Origin: an uncultured Anaerovibrio sp.
GTDB lineage: Bacteria; Bacillota; Negativicutes; Selenomonadales; Selenomonadaceae
DNA: 24,725 bases
Assembly (NCBI GenBank): GCA_934203205.1
Contig: CAKPYV010000031.1
Location: forward strand, 1 to 24,725
Direction of reading: 5' to 3'
Made by a program: the position numbers and the translations under genes. Under the pieces are notes generated by a model. The model searched no databases. It saw only the letters and a list, made by a program, of their open reading frames with translations, and had not been told where the DNA came from. This document shows, in pieces, positions 12,174 through 20,400 of this stretch (position 1 is the stretch's first letter; every line of letters begins with the position of its first letter).

Positions 12174-13460
12174 TTAGAACAAATCCTTGGCCAAAACGAT
12201 GGTCTGATCACGATTTGGACCTACAGATACAATACCCAGGTCAATACCAGTAACCTCGGCCATACGCTCCAAATAGATGCGAGCCTTCTCAGGCAGCTCC
12301 TCATAGGTACGAATACCGCTAATATCAGTTTTCCAGCCCTCGAAAGTCTCATAAACAGGCTCTACCTCAGCCAATACCTTCAAGGAAGCAGGAATCTCGT
12401 TGAGAATCTCACCCTTGTACTTATAGGCAACACACATCTTGATTTCATCCATGCAATCCAGAATATCCAGACGGGTAATAGCCATATAATCAATACCAGA
12501 CAGGAGTCCAGCATAGCGTACGATGCAGGCATCCAACCAGCCAGTACGACGAGGACGGCCAGTTACAGTACCATATTCATGACCAGCATCACGAATAGTG
12601 TCACCAATCTCATTCAGCTGCTCAGTTGGGAATGGGCCTTCACCTACACGGGTGCAATATGCCTTTACTACGCCTACAACCTTGTCAATATCACGAGGTG
12701 CTACACCAGCACCAACGCCGATACCGCCGGAAATAGGATGAGATGCAGTAACATATGGATAGGTACCATAGTCAATATCCAGCATGGTAGCCTGAGCACC
12801 CTCAAAGAGAATCTTCCGGTCAGCCTTCAGCTCATCATGCAGCAAAGCAATAGTATCGCATACATATGGACGGAGACGATCTGCATAGCCCTCGTACTCC
12901 TTCAGCATGGACTCATAGTCCATAGGCTCCTTGCCATAGAGCTTGACAATTTCCATGTTCTTCAGCTCCAGATTTTCCTTCAGGCGCTTGGCGAACTCTT
13001 CCTTGTCAATAAAATCGCAAACACGGATACCAATACGGTTATCACGATCTGCATAGCATGGGCCGATACCATTCTTGGTAGTACCAACCTTGTTATCGCC
13101 CTTCAGCTCCTCAATGTAGCCATCCATCTCGCAATGATATGGCAGAACCACATGAGCCCGGTTGCTGATACGGATACCGCTGACATCAATGCCCTGAGCA
13201 ATCATGCCGTCCATTTCCTGCAGCATAACCTTTGGGTTAAAGGCAACACCATTGCCTACTACGCACAGGGTTCCCTTGTACAGAATACCGGATGGCATCA
13301 AGCGCAGCTTGTATTCTACACCATCAACAGCAACAGTATGGCCAGCATTGCTGCCACCCTGATAGCGGACAACAGTCTCAGCCTTCTGTGCCAAATAATC
13401 TACAATCTTACCTTTGCCTTCGTCACCCCACTGGGTGCCTAAAACTACAACAGCTGACAT
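12174..13460 (-). CDS. purA: Adenylosuccinate synthetase
   Basis: PurA makes adenylosuccinate from IMP, aspartate and GTP, the first committed step to AMP. The 428-residue length is the family norm. Visible motifs are QWGDEGKGK (10-18, with the catalytic Asp at 13), GGSNAGHTV (35-43, with the catalytic His at 41), GTTKNGIGPCY, DIDYGTYPYVT, GVVKAYCTRVGEGPFPTE, GRPRRTGWLD and the C-terminal SVGPNRDQTI. Nothing is missing. The start at 13460 is set by GGGGAG 8 nt upstream and by the family N-terminus; the longer in-frame version reads into the leader. The gene has its own promoter and terminator and stands between the trk and Fe-S genes without a purine neighbour. Confidence 0.97.
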   Translation of the reverse strand: MSAVVVLGTQWGDEGKGKIVDYLAQKAETVVRYQGGSNAGHTVAVDGVEYKLRLMPSGILYKGTLCVVGNGVAFNPKVMLQEMDGMIAQGIDVSGIRISNRAHVVLPYHCEMDGYIEELKGDNKVGTTKNGIGPCYADRDNRIGIRVCDFIDKEEFAKRLKENLELKNMEIVKLYGKEPMDYESMLKEYEGYADRLRPYVCDTIALLHDELKADRKILFEGAQATMLDIDYGTYPYVTASHPISGGIGVGAGVAPRDIDKVVGVVKAYCTRVGEGPFPTEQLNEIGDTIRDAGHEYGTVTGRPRRTGWLDACIVRYAGLLSGIDYMAITRLDILDCMDEIKMCVAYKYKGEILNEIPASLKVLAEVEPVYETFEGWKTDISGIRTYEELPEKARIYLERMAEVTGIDLGIVSVGPNRDQTIVLAKDLF

Positions 13461-13533
13461 ACAGCAGTCTCCCCTCATGTTATCTAAATGAAATCCGCCA
13501 ACTTGGCAAATTTCTTCATTGTTTGACTCATAT

Positions 13534-13563
13534 AGCATAGCATATCTAAACCGTTAATGTCAA
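13534..13563 (-). promoter_or_regulatory. Promoter of purA
   Basis: On the minus strand a consensus TTGACA (13558-13563) is followed after 18 nt by TATGCT (13534-13539); TATGCT also occurs five bases closer. The leader is about 65 nt long. No purine-responsive element (PurR box or guanine/adenine aptamer) was recognised in it. Confidence 0.65.
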
Positions 13564-13586
13564 TCAAAACAGCCCTGCTATACCTT

Positions 13587-15032
13587 TCACCAATTACTAT
13601 TACGCTTCCAAAACCCAGGCTGCAACATAGCCAAAAAGGTAAATATTTCCAACCTGCCTATGATCATGCAAAGACAGCAAACCAGCTTGGTTACATCCGG
13701 CAAATCATAAAAGGTATACGCCACACCAAAAGCCACCCCCGCATTGCCCATACAGGACAGTCCCAGCAAAATAGAATCCACCACCGGCAAACCATCAAAA
13801 TTAAAGGCACAGGCCGCCAGCAAAGCTATCATCACATACAGAAAGAAGAATCTGGCCACTCGATACACCACTGTGGAAGATTGGCTCTGACTCTCCATCG
13901 TAACCCTAACAATACTATTAGGGTGAAGCTTCTCTTGAATAATCGTCCCCACCATTTTCCAAAGAATAATCACACGAGAAACCTTCATACCACCACTGGT
14001 AGAGCCGCCACAGCCTCCCATTAACATTACCAGAATAATACAGAACTGGGAAAAAGCTGGCCACTCATCAAAATTACAGGTACTCAAACCAGTAGTAGTC
14101 ATAATAGAAGAAATTTGAAAGGCCGCTCCCCGCAATGCCTCTCCCGGCTGCCACCCCATAGCATCATAAAGATTCAGAGCCACCAGCAAAGTGATTACAC
14201 CATAAATAGCCAGATAAACCCTAAACTCCGTATCTCTAATAATATGCTTATAACCCTTTTTATAAGCCAAAAAATACAAGCCAAAATTGCCACCGCCGAT
14301 TAGCATAAAGATAATCAGCACCAGCTCCACAGGCAGGCTGTGAAAATCCGCTGCACTGCCATTGGTGGTAGCAAAACCACCTGTAGCTATAGCCGACATA
14401 GCCAGATTCACCGCATCAAAAAGGCTTGTACCACACAGCAACAGCAAGGTAGTTAGGATAACAGAAAAAAACACATACATAAGCAAAAGAGCATTAGCTG
14501 TGGATTTCATTCGGGGCACCACCCGCATCTCTGTAGGCCCTGCCCCCTCCGCATTAAACATTTTGGCTGCGCCGCTGCCTGCCTGGGGAAACATAGCAAT
14601 ATAAATAACTATAATACCCAAGCCGCCAATCCAATGGGTAATACTGCGCCACAAAATAATGCTTCTTGGCACAGCATCCAGATTCTGAATAACAGAAGCT
14701 CCCGTACAGGTCAAACCAGATACCCCTTCAAAAATACTGTCAATAGGATTCAAATAATGACCTGCCAAAAAAGGCAGGGAAGACAGCAAAGGAATAATAA
14801 ACCAGGCAATGCCTGTAACCGCAATGCCCTCTCGAATGGTCAGGCTATCATGCTCCAACTCACCATAATTACTGAGGGCTACGCCTACCCCAAAGCTTAT
14901 CAGCATGGTACCGGCAAAATCCATAGCACAGGCTTCCCCCCAATACAAGGCCATAATAAAGGGTACACCTAAGGACAGGGTAACCGCAAATTGCAACTGG
15001 CTTAGCACATATGCAATAACCTTTAAATTCAT
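13587..15032 (-). CDS. trkH: TrkH-family potassium uptake membrane subunit (canonical copy)
   Basis: The 481-residue integral membrane protein carries four pore-loop repeats with selectivity-filter glycines: GLTCTGASV, AIATGGFAT, IMTTTGLST and LSCMGNAGV. The family block GGCGGSTSGGMKVSR is present after the third loop. It forms the K+ channel-like pore of the Trk/Ktr system, gated by the cytoplasmic TrkA ring. Length and loop sequences match working TrkH proteins. It starts 9 nt after the stop of the second trkH-like gene, behind trkA, so the three are one operon. GGTGGGG lies 3 nt before the ATG. No terminator is obvious between its stop and purA. Confidence 0.93.
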   Translation of the reverse strand: MNLKVIAYVLSQLQFAVTLSLGVPFIMALYWGEACAMDFAGTMLISFGVGVALSNYGELEHDSLTIREGIAVTGIAWFIIPLLSSLPFLAGHYLNPIDSIFEGVSGLTCTGASVIQNLDAVPRSIILWRSITHWIGGLGIIVIYIAMFPQAGSGAAKMFNAEGAGPTEMRVVPRMKSTANALLLMYVFFSVILTTLLLLCGTSLFDAVNLAMSAIATGGFATTNGSAADFHSLPVELVLIIFMLIGGGNFGLYFLAYKKGYKHIIRDTEFRVYLAIYGVITLLVALNLYDAMGWQPGEALRGAAFQISSIMTTTGLSTCNFDEWPAFSQFCIILVMLMGGCGGSTSGGMKVSRVIILWKMVGTIIQEKLHPNSIVRVTMESQSQSSTVVYRVARFFFLYVMIALLAACAFNFDGLPVVDSILLGLSCMGNAGVAFGVAYTFYDLPDVTKLVCCLCMIIGRLEIFTFLAMLQPGFWKRNSNW

Positions 15033-15041
15033 TTACCCCAC

Positions 15042-16499
15042 CTACCAATACCTTTCTCTCAATCCTGTCCAAGCTCCATGAGCCAGAAGCAGGAAGGTAA
15101 AAATATTTATCTTGCCGATAATCATAAGCAAACTGCAATACAGCTTGGCCCAATCCGGCAGCATCCGCACCTCCTGAGCATCCAGATGAAACATCATCAT
15201 CGGCCCAGAGCTGGTCAGACAGGCAATGGTCATATCCATAGTCTGCTGCATATTCAATCCCGTCAAGGACAAAACCAGCAAAGAAAACAGCATACACAGG
15301 AAAAACATAAAGAAATACCCTAGAATACGCTCAATAATCTTCTGAGGCACCGTCCGCCCATCAATCACAATATGGACTACCATATTAGGATGCAAAGTAC
15401 GCTTCATTTCTGCCAGAGAGCTTTTCAACAGCACCTGCAGACGGAATATTTTGAAACCTCCGGAAATAGAGCCCATACAGCCACCAATCAGAGCAATACA
15501 CATCAAAAAGAATTTGTCTACATCATCCCAATGATACATATTCTCTGCCATAATACCATTGGTACAGCCAAAGGAAACCACATGGAATAGGGAATTGCTC
15601 ACCGCATCTGGGAAACTGTAAAATCCCGCCAAATATAGATGCAAGGCTATAATCCCTGTAAAGGCTGCCACCATCAGACCAAAAAGCCGCATTTCGCTAT
15701 TTTTCCAAGTGTGGATTACAAACCGCCATTCCTTAAAATCCAAGGCCTGCCAGTACATAAAAACATTACAGCCAGCAGCCACGATTCCCAGCAATGCCGT
15801 AACCACCACCCAGCCACTAAAGCTAATATCAGCAGCTGGTGTATAACAGCCTCCTGTGGATATGGTCACCAGAGCCATATTAACCCCATCAAAAAGTTCC
15901 AAACCACTAAGCATGTACAAAAGAAAGCCTAAAACAGTTACCATAGTATAAATACGCAGAATTTTTACCGAGGTACGGTTTATCCGCCGCAGAGTAATAG
16001 GTCCAGTACGTATACTTCCCGGCATAATAAAAGCCGTGCCAAAACAGCCGCTGGTGCCAGGCAATACTGTACTCAGCAGTAGCAAAACCATATAGCCTCC
16101 CAGCCACTGGGACAAACTGCGCCATAGGATTACCGCCTCATCAGCCCTATAAGGTAAATCCATAACACCTGTGGTGGTAAAACAGGAAATACTATCAAAT
16201 ATACTATTTGCCAGGCTTAAATCCCCATCTAAATAATAGGGCAGCCCCCCAAAGATGGACATTATCCACCAACACACAAAGAGAAATCCTGCTCCCGCCA
16301 AAACGCTAAGGCTTTCCTCCGGCTCCTGGCCTCGTCCCACCAGAATAACACCTGCCAGCAGGGCTGCCAAAATAGATGCCGCAAAAGCCCCTACAGTTTG
16401 CCACATTCCATGATATAGACTATAGCAAAAGGGTATCAGCTGCAAGCCTCCACAAAGGAGAATTACTCGGCCCATTAACAACAGAACCAGCTTATTCAT
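15042..16499 (-). CDS. Second, diverged TrkH-family membrane subunit
   Basis: The 485-residue protein shares the TrkH plan of four membrane-pore-membrane repeats but differs strongly from its neighbour. The pore loops read SCFTTTGVMD, TISTGGCYTP, SFGCTNGIMA and CLTSSGPMMM. Each filter glycine can be aligned, but loops three and four replace usual Thr and Gly/Ala positions, and the cytoplasmic signature is GGCMGSISGGFKIFR instead of GGCGGSTSGG. The ion path may thus be altered, or the subunit may only work together with the canonical copy. Start at ATG 16499: the in-frame TTG at 16511 overlaps the trkA stop and has its AAAGGA too close. It follows trkA by 8 nt, so its regulation by TrkA is likely. 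Confidence 0.85.
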   Translation of the reverse strand: MNKLVLLLMGRVILLCGGLQLIPFCYSLYHGMWQTVGAFAASILAALLAGVILVGRGQEPEESLSVLAGAGFLFVCWWIMSIFGGLPYYLDGDLSLANSIFDSISCFTTTGVMDLPYRADEAVILWRSLSQWLGGYMVLLLLSTVLPGTSGCFGTAFIMPGSIRTGPITLRRINRTSVKILRIYTMVTVLGFLLYMLSGLELFDGVNMALVTISTGGCYTPAADISFSGWVVVTALLGIVAAGCNVFMYWQALDFKEWRFVIHTWKNSEMRLFGLMVAAFTGIIALHLYLAGFYSFPDAVSNSLFHVVSFGCTNGIMAENMYHWDDVDKFFLMCIALIGGCMGSISGGFKIFRLQVLLKSSLAEMKRTLHPNMVVHIVIDGRTVPQKIIERILGYFFMFFLCMLFSLLVLSLTGLNMQQTMDMTIACLTSSGPMMMFHLDAQEVRMLPDWAKLYCSLLMIIGKINIFTFLLLAHGAWTGLRERYW

Positions 16500-16507
16500 T
16501 CTGTCAC

Positions 16508-17854
16508 TCAATCCTTTTGAAAATATTTCAACACATTTTTCGAATGCTTCATCTGAACAATAATAATGGCTCTATCCCCAGGATTCAGCACCGAATTACC
16601 ATTTGGCACAAAGGCTTCCTCATCCCGCACATAGCCACATACCAAGCATTCCCTAGGCAAAGCAGCATCCATCAGCTTTTTGCCAGCTACCTTGGCTCCC
16701 GGCTGAACCACAACCTCGATAGCCTCTGCCTTGGCCCCCTCCAACAGGGATACGGAAACAATGCCCCCTCGCCGTACAAAGGCCAACACTTCACTGGCGG
16801 CCAAGAAGCGGGAGGACAATACAATATCCACGCCCACCTTTTCCATGAGCTCAATATAATCATATCTATTTACCGTAACTATGGTTTTGGCCGCCCCCAG
16901 ATGCCGTCCCATCAAGGCCAACAACAAATTCAGCTTATCATCATCCGTCATACAAATCATAATGTCGGCATCGCTGATTCCCTCTGACTGCAACAAATCA
17001 ATATTGGTGCCATCACCATGAATAGCCATGCTGTGGCTGGACAGGGTGCCAGCTATCAAGCGGCAGCGCTCCCGGTTCATATCAAATATTTTGACCTGAA
17101 CCCCTTGCTTATCCAGAATCCTAGCGGTAAATCTGCCAGCTCGGCCAGCACCAATAATCACCGCCCGACTGATTTTTCTGGCATCACTTCTGACCAAATT
17201 CTTGCTGAAGTTGGCAATTGCTCCAGCTTCTCCCACAAAATAGGCATTATCATGAGGCAGCAGGCAATCATCACCATGAGGAATAATCATGCGGTGATCC
17301 CGGAAAATCATGGCGGCCAGAATGGATTTTGGAATATCCAGGTTCTTCAAAGGGGTACCTGCTAAAGACGAGTTGCGCCGCACCTTCGTCTCAAAAAGCC
17401 GCACCCTACCCTCAGCAAAATCCTCCACGTTAAGGGCTGCCGGCACCATGAGAATCCGGTTAATCTCCATAGAGGTAATATACTCAGGGTTCAGCATCAA
17501 ATCAATATCAAAATTAGCCTTAAGATAATCCTTGGCCTCAGACATAAACTGCATATCCCTGATTCTAGCCACAGTGTGGGTTATGCCATGCTTCTTGGCC
17601 AGAATACAGCACACCATATTTACCTCATCACTGCCTGTAACAGCAATGAGAATATCCGCCCCCTGTACATCAGGATTGTCCATGGTAATAGGGCTGGAAC
17701 CGTTGGCAGCCATAGTCAGAACATCCAGATTCTCCTTGATGTTCTCCAGCTGTCCTTCCTCTTTGTCGATAACTACAATATCGTATTCCTCCTGAGAGAG
17801 CAGCTCTGCTATGCTATAGCCCAGCTTGCCGGCACCGATAATTATTACCCGCAT
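16508..17854 (-). CDS. trkA: Trk system potassium uptake regulator TrkA
   Basis: The 448-residue cytoplasmic protein binds NAD(H) and gates the TrkH pore. It has two RCK units in tandem, each with a Rossmann RCK-N and a RCK-C part: first GAGKLGYSIAELL near residue 6 with VVIDKEEG at the end of strand two, second IIGAGRAGRFTARIL near residue 225. The C-terminal parts, SLLEGAKAEAIEVVVQPGAKVAGKKL and NSVLNPGDRAIIIV, are RCK-C-like. Length and layout match E. coli TrkA. ATG 17854 is selected because GGAG lies 8 nt upstream; an in-frame GTG three codons earlier overlaps that site. First gene of trkA-trkH-trkH, transcribed away from the YitT gene; no strong promoter was found in the 140-bp gap on this strand. 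Confidence 0.95.
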   Translation of the reverse strand: MRVIIIGAGKLGYSIAELLSQEEYDIVVIDKEEGQLENIKENLDVLTMAANGSSPITMDNPDVQGADILIAVTGSDEVNMVCCILAKKHGITHTVARIRDMQFMSEAKDYLKANFDIDLMLNPEYITSMEINRILMVPAALNVEDFAEGRVRLFETKVRRNSSLAGTPLKNLDIPKSILAAMIFRDHRMIIPHGDDCLLPHDNAYFVGEAGAIANFSKNLVRSDARKISRAVIIGAGRAGRFTARILDKQGVQVKIFDMNRERCRLIAGTLSSHSMAIHGDGTNIDLLQSEGISDADIMICMTDDDKLNLLLALMGRHLGAAKTIVTVNRYDYIELMEKVGVDIVLSSRFLAASEVLAFVRRGGIVSVSLLEGAKAEAIEVVVQPGAKVAGKKLMDAALPRECLVCGYVRDEEAFVPNGNSVLNPGDRAIIIVQMKHSKNVLKYFQKD

Positions 17855-17990
17855 TATATTCACTCCATCTTCTCTACATTACATACATTTCACCGAAATT
17901 ATCTTCATATATATTACACTTTTTAAGCAGGAAAAGCTATAGGCAAAAAAATTCTTAAAACATAGCAATACTGTATACATTCTATATCAC

Positions 17991-18020
17991 TGGACAATAA
18001 CAAGGTTTTTCTTTTATAAT
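17991..18020 (+). promoter_or_regulatory. Promoter of the yitT-family gene
   Basis: TGGACA (17991-17996) and a perfect TATAAT (18015-18020) are separated by 18 nt. The start codon is about 30 nt past the expected transcription start. Confidence 0.65.
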
Positions 18021-18057
18021 AAATAGGAAGAAACTTTTTAGCCAAAGGTGGTATAGT

Positions 18058-18942
18058 ATGAAAAATAACAACAAGGTATCTCTTCTGCGCCGGCGCAAAA
18101 CCGCTATGGACTGGATAAAAAAATATCTGGTTCTGATTATCGGTTCTCTGATTTACAGTGCCGGTCTGGAGATATTTTTGGTTCCCAACAACATTATTGA
18201 TGGTGGCGTGGTAGGTATTTCCATTATGGCCAGCTATTTAACAGGCATTCCCTTTGGTGTCTATATGGTTGTCCTCAATCTGCCTTTCCTTTATCTTGGC
18301 TATAAGCAGATTGGCAAAACCTTTGCCATTTCTACCATTGTATCTATCATAGCCATTTCTGTCTTTTCTGAATTTTTGGAGCCCGTGCCCCAAATCACTC
18401 AAGATTATTTCCTGGCAGCCATCTTCGGCGGCATTATTGCCGGTGCTGGTGTAGGACTGGTTATCAGGCAGGGCGGCTCTCTGGATGGTACTGAGATTAC
18501 AGCCATTATCCTAGACCGCAAAACCTCCTTCTCCGTAGGCGAGGTTGTTATGTTCTTCAACCTATTTATCTTAGGTGCTGCCGGTTTCGTTTTTGGCTGG
18601 GACAAAGCCATGTATTCTTTAGTAGCTTATTTTATCATTTCCAAAATGATTGATGTGGTGCTAAAGGGCTTGGACGAGTCCTATGCTGTAATGATTGTCT
18701 CCGACGAATATGAGGAAATTGCCGATGCCCTTATGCATCGTCTGGGCCGTGGTGTCACCTATCTCCACGGACAGGGAGCATATACAGGAGACGACAAGCA
18801 GGTTCTCTACTGCGTAGTTACCAGATTGGAAGTAGTAAAACTAAAGGAAATTGCCCTGGAAAAGGACGAAACAGCCTTTGTAACCATCAATCCAGTTCAC
18901 GATATTGTTGGTGGCCGTTTCAAGAAAAAATCTATTCATTAA
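18058..18942 (+). CDS. YitT family membrane protein (DUF161 plus DUF2179)
   Basis: The 294-residue protein has five to six predicted membrane segments between about residues 22 and 205. The hallmark blocks are LEIFLVPNNIIDGGVVGISIMASYLTGIPFG, GLVIRQGGSLDGTEITAIIL and a cytoplasmic DUF2179 domain from about 212 (YAVMIVSDEYEEIADALMHRLGRGVTYLHGQGAYTGDDKQVLYCVV). YitT proteins are widespread in Bacillota; their substrate is not established, though a transport role is usually assumed. AAAGGTGG lies 7 nt before the ATG. It is transcribed alone from its own promoter and ends in a strong terminator, so it gives no operon hint about function. A shorter start at the second Met (residue 17) is possible. 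Confidence 0.9.
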   Translation: MKNNNKVSLLRRRKTAMDWIKKYLVLIIGSLIYSAGLEIFLVPNNIIDGGVVGISIMASYLTGIPFGVYMVVLNLPFLYLGYKQIGKTFAISTIVSIIAISVFSEFLEPVPQITQDYFLAAIFGGIIAGAGVGLVIRQGGSLDGTEITAIILDRKTSFSVGEVVMFFNLFILGAAGFVFGWDKAMYSLVAYFIISKMIDVVLKGLDESYAVMIVSDEYEEIADALMHRLGRGVTYLHGQGAYTGDDKQVLYCVVTRLEVVKLKEIALEKDETAFVTINPVHDIVGGRFKKKSIH

Positions 18943-18947
18943 ATACA

Positions 18948-18985
18948 AAATAGCAATCCTCACCTGAGGATTGCTATTTTTTTAT
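18948..18985 (+). terminator. Intrinsic terminator after the yitT-family gene
   Basis: A 14-bp perfect stem (18948-18961 with 18966-18979) closes the loop ACCT and runs into a T tract. It lies a few bases after the stop codon. Confidence 0.93.
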
Positions 18986-18999
18986 TTTGTTTCTTCTTA

Positions 19000-19028
19000 T
19001 TTACATATTTAAAAACCTATGTTAAAAT
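19000..19028 (+). promoter_or_regulatory. Upstream promoter candidate of the SorC-type regulator
   Basis: TTTACA (19000-19005) and TAAAAT (19023-19028) lie 17 nt apart. This would give a leader of about 150 nt; a second promoter lies closer to the gene. Confidence 0.4.
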
Positions 19029-19104
19029 AGAAATGAAATTTCGTTAAATTTTTTTATTATTCTTGCAGTTTAGTCAGTCCTATTAATTTATTTTCACAAA
19101 TACC

Positions 19105-19134
19105 TTGACTTTTTTTCTATTTTACTCTCATAAT
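19105..19134 (+). promoter_or_regulatory. Proximal promoter of the SorC-type regulator
   Basis: TTGACT (19105-19110) and CATAAT (19129-19134) are separated by 18 nt. Between the promoter and the gene AACGTA occurs twice, 12 bp apart, which could be an autoregulatory site. AGGGGGAC precedes the start codon. Confidence 0.5.
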
Positions 19135-19187
19135 AAATATGCAAATATTGTCAACGTAAACCATAACGTATTCTAGGGGGACATCAT

Positions 19188-20126
19188 ATGTACCGAGATA
19201 AGGACAAACTAGCCATCAATGTGGCCAAATTATATTACCGCTCAGATTTTAGCCAACAAAAAATAGCCCAGGAATTAGGTGTATCAAGACCTTCTATTTC
19301 CCGGCTGCTTCAATATGCCAAGGACAAAGGCTATGTTAGCATCCAGATTGTAGATCCTGTAGAGGATATGAGTATTATGGAGCAGCGCCTCAAGGACAAA
19401 CTCCATCTCAAGGATGTAAAAATCGCCTCATCTACCATCAATGATGAGGAAGAAATCAAAAAATACATCTCCATTGCTGCTGCCCAGTATCTGGATGGCA
19501 TTATTAAAGATGGGGATATTATCGGTGTAGGCTGGGGCACAACCCTGTACAACATGTCTCAAGCCTTAATTTCTCGTTCTATAAAGGGATCTCAGGTAGT
19601 ACAGCTGGAGGGTGGCTTAAGTAATTCCGAATGGAACAATTACTCACGGGAGATTTTAGAAAATTTTGCGAATAATTTTAACACTGTAGCTCAGTATCTT
19701 CCTTTGCCTGTTATTTTTGATAACAAGGCGACGAAGGAGCAGGTGGACAAGGATAGATATATCAAACGGATACTGGAGCTGGGCCGTCATGCCAATATTG
19801 CCCTGTTCAGCGTGGGAACAGTTCGCCCTAATGCTTTGTTCTTCCGCTTAGGCTATACCGATATTCAGGAGCAGGAAAAGATCCAGCGAAATTCCGTAGG
19901 CGATATTTGCTCCCGCTTCTTTGATGTAGAAGGTAGAGTTTGCAATAGGGATTTAGATGAACGTACCGTAGGTATTACCCTGAGCGGGCTGCGGGACAAG
20001 GAATACAGCATAATGATTTCCGGTGGCGAGGGCAAAATCAACGCCATTAAGGCAGCTTTAAAGGGACGTTATGCCAATGTATTAATCACGGACCAGTTTA
20101 CTGGCAAGGCCCTGCTGGAAGATTAA
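19188..20126 (+). CDS. SorC-family transcriptional regulator (Bacillus DeoR-like)
   Basis: The 312-residue protein has an N-terminal helix-turn-helix (about 21-45, FSQQKIAQELGVSRPSISRLLQYA) and a C-terminal sugar-binding domain of the SorC type (DIIGVGWGTTLYNM, VVQLEGGLSN, FSVGTVRPNALFF, TVGITLSGLRDKEYSIMISGGEGKINAIKAAL). Overall it resembles Bacillus subtilis DeoR, the deoxyribonucleoside regulator, which senses deoxyribose 5-phosphate. No deoC, nucleoside transporter or phosphorylase gene is nearby, so the effector here is only a guess and the regulator probably acts at a distance. The gene has two possible promoters and a large terminator. Confidence 0.85.
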   Translation: MYRDKDKLAINVAKLYYRSDFSQQKIAQELGVSRPSISRLLQYAKDKGYVSIQIVDPVEDMSIMEQRLKDKLHLKDVKIASSTINDEEEIKKYISIAAAQYLDGIIKDGDIIGVGWGTTLYNMSQALISRSIKGSQVVQLEGGLSNSEWNNYSREILENFANNFNTVAQYLPLPVIFDNKATKEQVDKDRYIKRILELGRHANIALFSVGTVRPNALFFRLGYTDIQEQEKIQRNSVGDICSRFFDVEGRVCNRDLDERTVGITLSGLRDKEYSIMISGGEGKINAIKAALKGRYANVLITDQFTGKALLED

Positions 20127-20138
20127 TTAGTAAATACC

Positions 20139-20214
20139 AAAACCGCCTTTATGGTGCTAATTCATAAGTACAAATCTGCTTATGAGATTTACCCATAACT
20201 AAGGCGGTTTTTTT
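20139..20214 (+). terminator. Terminator with nested inner hairpins
   Basis: AAAACCGCCTT (20139-20149) pairs with AAGGCGGTTTT (20201-20211) and is followed by T residues. The 50-nt interior pairs further (TATGG/CCATA) and holds two mutually exclusive hairpins, CATAAG/CTTATG and AAATCT/AGATTT. The interior is longer than in a usual terminator. Confidence 0.8.
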
Positions 20215-20308
20215 AATGTCCAGATATAAATATGGGAAAATTAGCCAAATCCAAGGTTAAATATACGCTTGAAAAAGTGGTTGAAGTTTTCAATTATATT
20301 TTTCCCAA

Positions 20309-20348
20309 TAAAAAATGATGTTGCAGATATTACATCACAACATCATTT
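20309..20348 (-). terminator. Terminator after the sugar transferase gene
   Basis: On the minus strand, AATGATGTTG and CAACATCATT form a perfect 10-bp stem around 14 nt, followed by a T tract. It lies about 53 nt after the stop codon. The rest of the gap between the converging genes holds nothing recognised. Confidence 0.8.
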
Positions 20349-20400
20349 CTGAACATATCATATATAGAACGAGAAGTTTTATGTAGTTTACTACCACATA

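Noticed and set aside
12579..13442. 287-codon open frame on the plus strand opposite purA
   Set aside because: Antisense to an unmistakable purA, with no domain or ribosome binding site.
20232..20318. 28-codon lysine-rich open frame on the plus strand
   Set aside because: It starts with ATG but has no ribosome binding site, directly follows a terminator, and overlaps the sugar transferase terminator.
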